Shown here one piece after another: positions 1 through 6,803 of a stretch of DNA of 7,156 nt. A model generated the notes under the pieces. The model was not told the DNA's origin, searched no databases, and saw nothing but the letters and a program-made list of their open reading frames with translations. The DNA is from Cloacibacillus sp. (GTDB lineage Bacteria > Synergistota > Synergistia > Synergistales > Synergistaceae). Within the stretch, counting starts at the first letter, position 1. Each line of letters begins with the position of its first letter. The stretch is taken from NCBI RefSeq assembly GCF_020860125.1, contig NZ_JAJBUX010000046.1, positions 1 to 7,156 on the forward strand, given 5' to 3'. A program made the translations under genes and the position numbers.

Positions 1-669
1 TATAAGATTATAAATCTCCACGGCGCTTTTGTCCCAGTCGATTTCACCGTCTTCGGGACGGCGGCGTCCAAAGCAGGTCGCCTCCGCCTCGTCCTGCGGA
101 CGGCGCGGCGCCGTTCCCGCCTCAAGCTCAGGCAGACGGCGCGCCAATATCAGCCGCGCGGCCTCCGCCACCTTCATAAAGACGTCGTAGGCCGTGTCGG
201 TAAACTCTATCGGCACCCGCTCCTGGTCGACGATGTCGCCGCGGTCGGCCCTCTCCGTCATTACGTGAAGCGTCGCGCCTGTCTCTTTTTCGCCGTTAAG
301 CACCGCCCAGTTGACGCAGGCGCGTCCGCGGTATTTCGGCAGCAGCGCCCCGTGAATGTTGTAGGCGCCGAGGCGCGGCATGTCGAGCACCGCCTTCGGT
401 ATCAGCGCGCGGTAGTAGCAGGAGAGGATGAGCTCCGGCTCAAGGGAGCGCAGATAATCGGCCTCCTCCGCGCCGAGTTTTTGCGGCGTGCACACGGGAA
501 TGCCGTTTTTTTCCGCGATCGCCCTCACCGAGCGAAACCATATCTCCTCGCCCGGGTCGTCGTTGTGTGTGAAGACGGCGGCGATGTTCGCACCATCTTT
601 TATCAGCTCCTCCAGGCAGAGACAGCCGACCTCGCTGTACGCGAAAAGGACGATCTTAGGCCTGTCCAT
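1..669 (-). CDS. arnA: ArnA, UDP-4-amino-4-deoxy-L-arabinose formyltransferase (N-terminal domain, cut by window edge)
   Basis: This enzyme formylates UDP-Ara4N using N10-formyltetrahydrofolate, in the cytoplasm, as part of lipid A aminoarabinose synthesis. I translated the 223 codons from ATG 667-669 to the left edge with no stop. The start (MDRPKIVLFAYSEVGCLCLE) and the stretch AYNIHGALLPKYRGRACVNW match the E. coli ArnA formyltransferase domain. By alignment from memory, the catalytic Asn, His and Asp (N102, H104, D140 in E. coli) fall at N104, H106 and D142; DPGEE near 38-42 and EATCFGRR near 196-203 are also shared. The start overlaps the arnC end by 14 bases and has GGAAGG (675-680) about 5 bases upstream, so translation is probably coupled. 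The C-terminal part is outside the window, so I cannot tell whether this is the bifunctional form with the decarboxylase domain or a stand-alone formyltransferase. Methionyl-tRNA formyltransferase is less likely given the ArnA-specific motifs and the neighbours. Confidence 0.93.
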   Translation of the reverse strand, partial: MDRPKIVLFAYSEVGCLCLEELIKDGANIAAVFTHNDDPGEEIWFRSVRAIAEKNGIPVCTPQKLGAEEADYLRSLEPELILSCYYRALIPKAVLDMPRLGAYNIHGALLPKYRGRACVNWAVLNGEKETGATLHVMTERADRGDIVDQERVPIEFTDTAYDVFMKVAEAARLILARRLPELEAGTAPRRPQDEAEATCFGRRRPEDGEIDWDKSAVEIYNLI

Positions 670-1660
670 CGGAGCCTTCCGCGGTATGCTCAAAAATTTT
701 CCGTATCGAATAGCGCGGACGTTTGCTCACCTCGCGGTAGATACGGCCAATGTACTCTCCGATGATGCCGAGCGAAAAGAGCGTGATGCCGCTGATGACG
801 AACTCGGAGGCCTCGAACGCCTGTTCAAGGAAGAGCTGCCAGGTGCCGATGCCTAGGAAGAGCCGACGTGCGAACATATAAAATAGCAGCAGGAAGGAGA
901 TCATTGACAGCAGCATGCCGGCCATCGTTACGAGCTGAAGGGGCACGAGAGAAAAGCTCGTCATAAGGTCGAAGTTGAGGCGTATCAGCTGAAAAAGGCC
1001 ATATTTGGACTCGCCGAGCTCCCGCTCACGATGGGCGACGGGGATCTCTATGGGGTTGACGGCGAATTTCTGCGCGAGGGCGGGGATGAAGGTCGTCGTC
1101 TCCTGGCTGTGGTTGATGATGTCGATGATACGGCGGTCGTAGCCGCGCAGCATACAGCCATAATCGCGGATCTTGAGCTTTGCGATGCGGTTTGTGAGCT
1201 TGTTGATGCACTTTGAGGCGATCTTGCGAAAGAGGGGGTCCCGGCGGCCTACGCGGTATGTGCCGACGACGTCGTGTCCTTCGTCCATCTGTTTGAGGAT
1301 GTTCGGTATCTCCGAGGGCGGATTCTGCAGGTCGGCGTCAAGGGTGATTATCTTGCCGCCGCGCGCGTGGTCGAAACCCGCCATGATCGCCATATGCTGT
1401 CCGAAGTTCGCCCCGAGGTCGATCACGCGCATCTCGGGATGGATTTTATAGAAATCGTAGAGTATTCCCATCGTCGCGTCGCGGCTGCCGTCGTTGATAA
1501 AAATTACCTCAAAGCCGCGTCCGAGATTCTCCATCACGGGCCACAGCTCTTCAAAGAGCTTGTGCAGCGACTCCTCTTCGTTATAGGCGGGGATGACGAC
1601 CGAGACCTCTATCCCCGCCGCCGTCACGCGCGGTTCTCCGTCAGCCCTTTGTGTTAACAT
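656..1660 (-). CDS. arnC: ArnC, undecaprenyl-phosphate 4-deoxy-4-formamido-L-arabinose transferase
   Basis: A membrane-anchored family 2 glycosyltransferase that transfers formylated aminoarabinose from UDP to undecaprenyl phosphate on the cytoplasmic face. It has 334 residues, close to the 322 of E. coli ArnC. The GT-A domain opens with SVVIPAYNEEESL (20-32). FINDGSRD (54-61) and TLDADLQNPPSEIP (106-119) supply the nucleotide and metal-binding acidic residues, with D108 and D110 as the DxD-type pair. RDYGCMLRGYDRR (165-177) and ERELGESKY (212-220) are strongly ArnC-like. Two membrane helices lie at roughly 242-266 and 285-306, followed by GEYIGRIYREVSKRPRY, the usual C-terminal signature. 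The closely related dolichyl-phosphate mannose synthase-like and GtrB enzymes share this architecture, but the DYGCMLR block and the neighbouring arnB and arnA decide for ArnC. Its ATG overlaps the arnB stop by 7 bases, with AGAGG about 10 bases upstream. Confidence 0.94.
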   Translation of the reverse strand: MLTQRADGEPRVTAAGIEVSVVIPAYNEEESLHKLFEELWPVMENLGRGFEVIFINDGSRDATMGILYDFYKIHPEMRVIDLGANFGQHMAIMAGFDHARGGKIITLDADLQNPPSEIPNILKQMDEGHDVVGTYRVGRRDPLFRKIASKCINKLTNRIAKLKIRDYGCMLRGYDRRIIDIINHSQETTTFIPALAQKFAVNPIEIPVAHRERELGESKYGLFQLIRLNFDLMTSFSLVPLQLVTMAGMLLSMISFLLLFYMFARRLFLGIGTWQLFLEQAFEASEFVISGITLFSLGIIGEYIGRIYREVSKRPRYSIRKIFEHTAEGSDGQA

Positions 1661-2820
1661 TTACCGCAGACCTCTTTTATCGCCGTGACGGCGTCGCGCG
1701 CGTCCCCGTCTGTCATTGCGGGGAAGAGCGGCAGCGATACGATACGGTCGGAGACATATTCCGCCTCCGGCAGATCTCCGCGTCCCATGCCGGTAACCTC
1801 ATGGTAGCAGGTGAAGAGGTGCAGCGCCTGATAGTGGAGCGCCGTGCCGATGTTGCGCTCCTTCATGCGCGCCATGAATTCGTCGCGTGTGAAGCCCAGT
1901 TTGTCGATGTCGACGAAGGGGGTGAAGATGTGCCACGAATGCTCGTAGTCCCAGGGCGCGCGCTGCGGGAGTATGAGCCCCTCGATTCCCGCTAGCTCGC
2001 GCAGATAAAAGCCGGCGATCTCCGCGCGGCGGCGGTTGAAGGATTCGAGCTCCTTCATCTGTGAATTTCCGATCGCCGCCTGGATGTCCATCATCGTATA
2101 TTTGAGGCCGGGGAAGAAGATGTCGTAATTGGCGCTGCCCTTCGCCGCGTAGCGGTTCCAGGCTCCCTTGGACATGCCGTTCTGGCGCAGAACCATGATC
2201 CTCTCGGCGAGCTCCTCGTCTTCGGTGCAGATCATGCCGCCCTCGCCGGTCGTGATGTTCTTCGTCGGGTGGAAGCTGAAGACGGATAGATGCCGCGCCC
2301 CGCGGTCCGCGCCGATCCTGCGCCCTTTGTAGGAGGCGCCGAGCGCGTGTGCCGCGTCTTCGATCACCGCGAGGCCGTGGGCGGCGGCTATCGCCTCGAT
2401 CTTATCCATATCGCAGGGCGTTCCCGCGAAGTGGACGGGGATCACCGCCTTCGTCGCCTTCGTTATCGCGCGCTCGATATTTTCCGGCACGATGTCCAGA
2501 GTACGGCGGTCTATATCGGCGAATACCGGCTTCGCCCCCGTGAAGAGTATCGCGTTCACCGTCACCGCGAAGGTCATCGGCGTGGTGACCACCTCGTCTC
2601 CGGAGCCGACGCCCAGCGCCATCAGCGCGCAGTGCAGACCGGCGGTAGCGGAGTTGACGGAGAGCGCGTAACTCGCGCCGGTGTATTTCGCAAAATTTTC
2701 CTCGAACTGTATCGTCTTCGGCCCCATCGCGAGCCAGCCGCTGCGAATCGAATCGGCGACATCCGAAATGGCCTCTTCGCTGATACTCGGCTTGGCGAAG
2801 GGCAAAAATTCTTTTCTCAT
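1654..2820 (-). CDS. arnB: ArnB, UDP-4-amino-4-deoxy-L-arabinose--oxoglutarate aminotransferase
   Basis: A PLP-dependent aminotransferase of the DegT/DnrJ/EryC1 family that converts UDP-4-keto-arabinose to UDP-Ara4N with glutamate as amino donor. It has 388 residues against 379 in E. coli. The N-terminus (EFLPFAKPSISEEAI) is typical of ArnB. SVNSATAGLHCAL (54-66) is the phosphate-binding loop. EDAAHALGASY (154-164) carries the Asp (D155) expected to bind the pyridine nitrogen. SFHPTKNITTGEGG (182-195) contains the expected Schiff-base lysine, K187. The C-terminal half has HYQALHLFTCY and the late LPLFPAMTD, also usual for the family. No truncation is visible. The ATG overlaps the upstream gene's TGA in an ATGA, with GAGGAG about 8 bases before it, so translation is likely coupled. 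Other DegT-family sugar aminotransferases (for example PseC or WecE) are alternatives, made unlikely by the arn neighbours. Confidence 0.94.
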   Translation of the reverse strand: MRKEFLPFAKPSISEEAISDVADSIRSGWLAMGPKTIQFEENFAKYTGASYALSVNSATAGLHCALMALGVGSGDEVVTTPMTFAVTVNAILFTGAKPVFADIDRRTLDIVPENIERAITKATKAVIPVHFAGTPCDMDKIEAIAAAHGLAVIEDAAHALGASYKGRRIGADRGARHLSVFSFHPTKNITTGEGGMICTEDEELAERIMVLRQNGMSKGAWNRYAAKGSANYDIFFPGLKYTMMDIQAAIGNSQMKELESFNRRRAEIAGFYLRELAGIEGLILPQRAPWDYEHSWHIFTPFVDIDKLGFTRDEFMARMKERNIGTALHYQALHLFTCYHEVTGMGRGDLPEAEYVSDRIVSLPLFPAMTDGDARDAVTAIKEVCGKC

Positions 2821-4487
2821 TTTGTAGGCTCCTCTCTATAGAAGAGAATCAAATATTTTCCGCTTTCTATCTTTTCCGCCGTTCCGGTGCTGCCGTCGGG
2901 GAATAATTCTTCGAAACGCCCGTCATTTTTCACGACCAGTATAAAGCGTTTTTCTCTCGCCCGCCACTGCCGCAGGAACTCTTCCTTTGTCAGGAACCAG
3001 CCCCTGCCCTCCGGTTGGTTCGCGCCGTACTCAAGTTCGCCCGGGTGGCCGACCATCATCACCCGCTGCTTTGTGTAGAAGGGGATACCCTGCAGCACCT
3101 CGTCGTAGGCGACGATCACATCTCCCGGCCTTCTCTCTTTGATTATTACGTCGGAGACATCTTTCATGGTACGCATGGGGGCGACGATGTTGTAGACATC
3201 CTGCAGCCCTGAGATAAAAAGCACCGAGCAGAGGATGAGCGCCTTGACCGCCTCTTTATACCGCTTGCTGCCGTGTGAGGTGTAATACCAGGCGACGACA
3301 GGCATGCCGATGAGCCCGAAACCAGCCTTCACGGCGATCGGCCAGGCCTGCGCGGGGCTCGCGTGCTCTCCGAAGAGCGGATATACGATCAGTCCCATAC
3401 CGAGCAGGCCGCTTGTCAGCGCGAGCCAGACGACGGGGTGTCCATGCCACTCCTTGTCAGTCGCCATTCGGAAGATGTCGGCTCCGATCAGGATCGCGAG
3501 CGGCGGGATGCAGGGAATGATATAGGGGATCAGCTTGGAATCCGAAAAAGAGAAGAAGAGGAAGATAACGGAAAACCAGAGCAGCAGATAGGTGACGGCG
3601 CGCTTTTCCTCCGGCGTCTTTGGCGAGCGCACAACGCTCTTTTTGCTGAAAAGCGGCGGCAGGAAGGCCGTCCAGGGAATCATCCCCGCCGGTATCATCG
3701 GGATGAAAAACCAGAAGGGTTCGTAGCGGTGGTGCATCTTCGTCGCGTAGCGGAGGAAGTGCTCCTGAATGAAGAAAAAGCGGAAAAAGTCGGGGTTGTC
3801 GCGGCAGACAAGATAGAACCACGGCACGCTCACCGCGAAAAAGAGGATTAGCCCCGGCAGATAGAGCGGTTTATAGAAAAGTTTCCACTGTCTTGTCGCG
3901 AGAATATAGAAGAATATCACCGCGCCGGGCAGCACGACGCCGATCAGCCCCTTTGTGAGCAGCGCCATCGCGGAGGCGAAATAAAAGAGCAGGTAATATT
4001 TTTTCTCCTCCTTGACATGGGCGGCGTAAAAGGAGGCGAAGACCAGGGTGAGGAAGAAAGAGAGCGGCATATCCGTGATATTTATTGTGCCGATCGCGAA
4101 ATAGAGCAGCGAGGTCGCCGTCACCACCCCCGCGAGGAATCCCGCTATCCGCCCGTAGATGAAGGAGCCGAGCATCGCCGTCGTCAGCGCGCCCGCGAGT
4201 GCGCAGAGAGCCACGCCGACGCGCGCCGCGAATTCGTTCTGCCCGAAGATGTGGAAGCTCGCGGCGTTCATCCAGTAAAGGAATACCGGCTTCTCAAAAT
4301 ATTTTACGTAGTTCAGCATCGGCGTAATGTAATTACCGGTAGCGATCATCTCGCGCGGTATCTCCGCGTAGCGTCCCTCGTCGGGTTCCATCAGAGGATA
4401 AGAGCCAAGCGGTACTATATATAAGAGTAAAAGAGCCGCGGCGATGGCGGCAAAGAAGATATTTCTTTTAGAGATGGAGGATATCAT
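2817..4487 (-). CDS. arnT: ArnT-like lipid A 4-amino-4-deoxy-L-arabinose transferase (GT83/PMT family)
   Basis: A polytopic inner-membrane glycosyltransferase expected to move aminoarabinose from undecaprenyl phosphate to lipid A on the periplasmic side. From the start chosen here it has 556 residues (550 in E. coli). After the first helix comes PLMEPDEGRYAEIPREM, which carries the PMT/ArnT catalytic-loop acidic pair (D35, E36), then YFEKP (63-67). ITDMP places a second conserved Asp at D139, and ALLTKGLIG and PFWFFIPMIPAGMIPW follow. About a dozen hydrophobic segments are visible, then a soluble C-terminal tail of about 120 residues. Start choice: ATG 4487 is preceded by GAAAGG at a longish 12 bases. 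The in-frame ATG 4523 gives 12 more residues (MRLTIQERYGYS), has no Shine-Dalgarno sequence, and would lie only about 9 bases from the predicted transcription start. This gene heads the operon. A different PMT-family sugar transferase is possible, but the neighbours favour ArnT. Confidence 0.85.
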   Translation of the reverse strand: MISSISKRNIFFAAIAAALLLLYIVPLGSYPLMEPDEGRYAEIPREMIATGNYITPMLNYVKYFEKPVFLYWMNAASFHIFGQNEFAARVGVALCALAGALTTAMLGSFIYGRIAGFLAGVVTATSLLYFAIGTINITDMPLSFFLTLVFASFYAAHVKEEKKYYLLFYFASAMALLTKGLIGVVLPGAVIFFYILATRQWKLFYKPLYLPGLILFFAVSVPWFYLVCRDNPDFFRFFFIQEHFLRYATKMHHRYEPFWFFIPMIPAGMIPWTAFLPPLFSKKSVVRSPKTPEEKRAVTYLLLWFSVIFLFFSFSDSKLIPYIIPCIPPLAILIGADIFRMATDKEWHGHPVVWLALTSGLLGMGLIVYPLFGEHASPAQAWPIAVKAGFGLIGMPVVAWYYTSHGSKRYKEAVKALILCSVLFISGLQDVYNIVAPMRTMKDVSDVIIKERRPGDVIVAYDEVLQGIPFYTKQRVMMVGHPGELEYGANQPEGRGWFLTKEEFLRQWRAREKRFILVVKNDGRFEELFPDGSTGTAEKIESGKYLILFYREEPTK

Positions 4488-4523
4488 ACTGTAACCGTAC
4501 CTTTCTTGGATTGTCAGGCGCAT

Positions 4524-4788
4524 GGAGCGTCTGCCATTTTTATATCGAGATATTTTACATTCTCAACGGCTGTTTTAGTTTAACCTGGATACTATATCAT
4601 AATAGGGCAGCCTAATGTTTAAGTCTTAGCGGATAATAATGCTGAAATGTAACACTAATGTAAAATATGCTCCTGAACATCACACCTTTATGGAAAACGG
4701 GAGGTTCTATTAAATAAATGAACATTCCTCCCATTGTACCTATTTTTATGAAAAGATTATATCTTACAGAGTCCAACAAAAGTCCAAC
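4524..4788. other. Intergenic region between arn operon and permease terminator; no gene seen
   Basis: This stretch is AT-rich compared with the flanking genes and has no convincing reading frame. It holds the arn promoter; an 11-bp perfect inverted repeat, ATATTTTACAT at 4550-4560 and ATGTAAAATAT at 4658-4668; a weak hairpin whose arms are GGGAGG (4699-4704) and CCTCCC (4727-4732) with a 22-base loop and no T-run; and two tandem copies of GTCCAACAAAA starting at 4771 and 4782, the second running into the A-run of the terminator. I saw no convincing PmrA-type (YTTAAK repeat) or PhoP-type (KGTTTA repeat) box. Confidence 0.6.
4539..4566 (-). promoter_or_regulatory. Predicted sigma70-type promoter of the arn operon
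   Basis: Read on the minus strand, TTGAGA (4561-4566) and TATAAA (4539-4544) are separated by 16 bases and match the sigma70 -35 and -10 boxes at 5/6 positions each. Transcription would start near 4532, giving a leader of about 45 bases before ATG 4487. Other AT-rich candidates further upstream (for example TATGAT near 4595-4600) lack a comparable -35 box. The spacer overlaps one arm of an 11-bp inverted repeat (4550-4560), whose partner is at 4658-4668. Confidence 0.6.
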
Positions 4789-4816
4789 AAAAAAGGGGAG
4801 GCGGCAGCCTCCCCTT
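4789..4816 (-). terminator. Rho-independent terminator of the permease unit
   Basis: On the minus strand AAGGGGAGGC pairs perfectly with GCCTCCCCTT (plus-strand arms 4793-4802 and 4807-4816, 4-base loop 4803-4806). The stem is followed by a run of six T (plus-strand A at 4789-4794, the first two T lying in the stem base). It begins 36 bases after the permease stop codon, so it should end that transcript and separate it from the arn operon. Confidence 0.9.
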
Positions 4817-4852
4817 CATAGCGCGTATGTGAAAAATTTTTATATTTAATAT

Positions 4853-6268
4853 TTAAGCTTTCGGCTTTTTCACGTTCTCCTGCGCCTCTTCTACACCGCC
4901 GGTGATGCCGCGCTCCTGCGGCGTGCCGGGGATGAGGTTGTCGCAGATAGCGGCGAGAATTCCCGCGACCGCCATCGGCGTCTTAAGGACGGCCCAGATC
5001 ATGCCGCCGAAGGTTGTTCCGAAGAAGCCCGTGAAAAGGGCCTGGTTCGGCTCCACCCATCCGAGGAGGCCGAGAGCCATGAGGAAGGCGAAGCCGACGA
5101 TGAGCACGTTGCGCTGGCTTCCCATGTCGGCGCGCATAAGGTTCTGGATGCCGAGAGCGCCGATCGTGCCGAAGAGCGTGATGTAAGCGCCGCCGATGAC
5201 CGGCGAAGGCATCGTCGCGATCAGCGCGCCGAGTTTGCCGATCAGCGAGAGAAGGATGAGTATCACTGCTCCCGCGCGCACTACGTGACGGCTCGCGACG
5301 CCGGTGAGGCCGATGAGGCCGATATTTTCAGTGTAGGAGGTGGTGCCGACCGAACCGAGCAGACCGGAGAGCGCGCAGCACATACCCTCCGCGCCGATGC
5401 CGCGGTTGATCTGTTCCGGCGTCGGGTCGTCGATGCCCGCCGCGTATGAACAGTTATGATAGTCGCCGATTGATTCGATCATGACGCAGAAGAAACCCGC
5501 GGCGATCGCGCCTATCGCAAGCCCCGAAAATTTGGGCGCGCCCCAGGGCATAAAGAGCTTATAGCGCAGCCACGGCGCGTCGTATACGCTCTGAAGGTTG
5601 ATATAGGCGGGATGTCCCGCGGCGAAGACGCCGCTCAGCGAGAGCGCTAGGCAGATCAGATAGGCGATCACGATTGAGCCCAGCACGGCGAAGATGTTGA
5701 AATACTTGTTCTTGGAGACGAGGCTGAAGAAAAATACCATTGCCACGACGAGCAGCGATATCGGCCAGAAATTCGCGGCGTTAAACTGGATCGCCGTCGG
5801 CGCGAGAGAGAAGCCGATCGCCATGATCGTCGGTCCGATGACGACGGGGGTGATGATCTTTCTGATGCGTCCGATGAGCTTGCTGTAGCCGAGCAGCGAG
5901 AGGACGAGGCCGCCCGCGAAGAGCGCGCCGCCGACATACTGCATGATGACGTCCGGGCCGAGGCTCTTATAGGCGCCGATGATCGTCATTATCGGCGGGA
6001 TGAAGCTGAAACTCGATCCCTGCACGATCGGCAGGCCAGAGCCGAGCTTGGGGTGTGTCTAGATGAGAGTAGCGATGCCCATGCTGAAATAGACGCAGCC
6101 GATGAAGGCGCCTATCTGCTGTGTCGTCATGCCCATTGCGGGGCCGAAAATGAGTGGGACGAGCGTCGTCGCGCCAAAGAGCGTGAGGACGTGCTGCGCG
6201 CCGGCAAGAATCAATATCGGCGTCGGCGGACGGTCGTCGATCCCGTAAACCAGTTTTTTCTTAGCCAT
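4853..6268 (-). pseudogene. NCS2 (NAT) family uracil/xanthine permease interrupted by in-frame TAG
   Basis: Read through the stop, this is a 471-residue nucleobase:cation symporter of the inner membrane. Codons 1-69 (MAKKKLVYGIDD...) include GAQHVLTLFGATTLVP, the family's first-helix motif with its conserved His (H26). Codon 70 is TAG (6059-6061). The same frame then continues THPKLGSGLPIVQGSSF without a gap. ESIGD places the conserved substrate-site Glu at about 265. TENIGLIGLTG (313-323) fits the NCS2 signature [QEP]-N-x-G-x4-T-[RKG]. The signature region resembles ENIG-type members; uracil or xanthine is likely but the substrate cannot be fixed. The simplest event is CAG to TAG, since Gln is common there in relatives. 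The frame is otherwise clean and the length normal, so the mutation would be recent, unless the stop is read through or is a sequencing error. Restart at GTG 6023-6025 would lose the first helices and has no Shine-Dalgarno sequence. The start is fixed by GGAGGTG (6273-6279). The true stop is TAA at 4853-4855. Confidence 0.88.
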
Positions 6269-6272
6269 GTTG

Positions 6273-6279
6273 CACCTCC
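6273..6279 (-). promoter_or_regulatory. Shine-Dalgarno sequence of the permease
   Basis: GGAGGTG on the minus strand lies 4 bases before ATG 6266-6268. It selects this ATG over an upstream in-frame TTG at 6296-6298, which would start translation inside the operator palindrome and has no such site. Confidence 0.88.
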
Positions 6280-6291
6280 GTAAAAATTTTG

Positions 6292-6309
6292 TTTGCAATC
6301 GGTTGCAAA
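6292..6309. promoter_or_regulatory. LacI-family-like operator palindrome in the permease leader
   Basis: TTTGCAATCGGTTGCAAA has two perfect 7-base arms (TTTGCAA and TTGCAAA) around TCGG. With its CG centre and A/T-rich half-sites it resembles operators of LacI/PurR/CcpA-type repressors. It lies about +10 to +27 relative to the transcription start predicted from the -10 box, a position where a bound repressor would block transcription. That a LacI-family protein binds here is inference; no regulator gene is in the window. A 7-bp RNA hairpin with a 4-base loop is an alternative reading, but it is short and has no terminator T-run. Confidence 0.55.
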
Positions 6310-6324
6310 ATTATGCCGCAAAAT

Positions 6325-6330
6325 ATTATA
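6325..6330 (-). promoter_or_regulatory. -10 box of the permease promoter
   Basis: TATAAT on the minus strand is a perfect sigma70 -10 box, 56 bases upstream of the permease start codon. At 17 bases spacing the -35 position reads TGGTAA, only 3/6 to consensus, so the promoter is either weak or activator-dependent. Confidence 0.6.
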
Positions 6331-6449
6331 CGGGATTTTACGCCAAATTACCAGTGGATGTATTGGGAAGCAGGTTTGATGAATAAACTAAACGATTGAA
6401 GGACAAATTAAGTTTGATAACGCAAAACCGCGTTTTGATTGCCAGCTTA

Positions 6450-6803
6450 TAAACGCCGATTTGTCTATTTTATGAGAGGCGATAAATAGCGGTTTATCTT
6501 CGATGAGATGAAACGGTAAATCGATGATAAACGGCGTTTTTTCTTAAAGCCTTCCTCTCTGAGGAAGGTGGATCGCCGCTGCTTTTGCGGCGAGACGGAA
6601 GGAGTGTTGCTCTGTTTGGTGCGGAAACCGCGCCATACAGAGCCCGCGGCAAAAGCCGCGGGAGAACATAAGGTCAACTCTCCCTCAGTCTCGGCGAAAA
6701 AACATCGCCGAGCCAGCTCCCTCACAGAGGGCGCCTTTAAGAGCAAAGGCAAAAGCTAAATCGCTGTTTATCTCTTTTCCCGTCCAAAGGAAATCGGCGT
6801 TTA
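6450..6803. repeat. Outer inverted-repeat frame with 13-bp perfect ends (MITE-like)
   Basis: TAAACGCCGATTT at 6450-6462 is matched by its exact reverse complement at 6791-6803. Inside each end come 18 unrelated bases and then a second matching block, GATAAATAGCGGTTTA at 6481-6496 and, reversed, GATAAACAGCGATTTA from 6757-6772 (14/16 identical). The ends therefore have the same layout of 13+18+16 bases. Between them sits the 201-base palindrome at 6542-6742. The left side has 31 extra bases compared with the right, including a degenerate direct repeat (CGATGAGATGAAACGG at 6501, CGATGATAAACGG at 6522). Both outer ends are TA, which would fit a TA target duplication, but palindromic ends alone cannot prove it. 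No transposase is present. Confidence 0.7.
6542..6742. repeat. 201-base palindromic multi-hairpin element (two inverted 68-base two-hairpin units)
   Basis: The left arm 6542-6609 and right arm 6675-6742 are each 68 bases and align as reverse complements without gaps, 53/68 identical by my count. Each arm itself folds into two hairpins. In the left arm these are CCTTCCTC/GAGGAAGG (6550-6568) and TCGCCGC/GCGGCGA (6573-6593); the right arm has matching ones at the mirrored positions. The 65-base centre holds two more: CTCTGTTTGGTGCGG with CCGCGCCATACAGAG (6610-6642) and the perfect CCCGCGGC/GCCGCGGG (6643-6662). It resembles dispersed palindromic repeats (REP/BIME or MITE types) of bacterial intergenic DNA, but I do not recognise a named family. 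Confidence 0.8.

Noticed and set aside
265..856. Plus-strand open frames opposite arnA and arnC
   Set aside because: They are antisense shadows in GC-rich coding DNA; the minus strand encodes recognisable ArnA and ArnC through the same bases.
4595..4621. Possible PmrA or PhoP boxes and an alternative -10 (TATGAT) upstream of the arn operon
   Set aside because: Only one half-site (TGTTTA at 4616-4621) fits the PhoP box; the second half at the right spacing does not. The alternative -10 has no matching -35.
4699..4732. GGGAGG/CCTCCC inverted repeat as a second terminator
   Set aside because: The loop is 22 bases and no T-run follows on either strand; the strong terminator at 4789-4816 already closes the permease unit.
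4771..4792. Tandem GTCCAACAAAA repeat as a functional iteron
   Set aside because: Only two 11-base copies next to the terminator's A-run; most likely slippage, with no origin-like context.
6465..6752. Minus-strand 95-codon open frame (MPLLLKAPSVRELARR...) across the palindromic element
   Set aside because: It reads the two mirrored arms of the repeat, has no convincing ribosome binding site and no recognisable domain; such frames arise from GC-rich palindromes.
6568..6759. Plus-strand 63-codon open frame within the same element
   Set aside because: It is the mirror reading of the same palindrome, starting inside a hairpin arm (GTG), without supporting signals.
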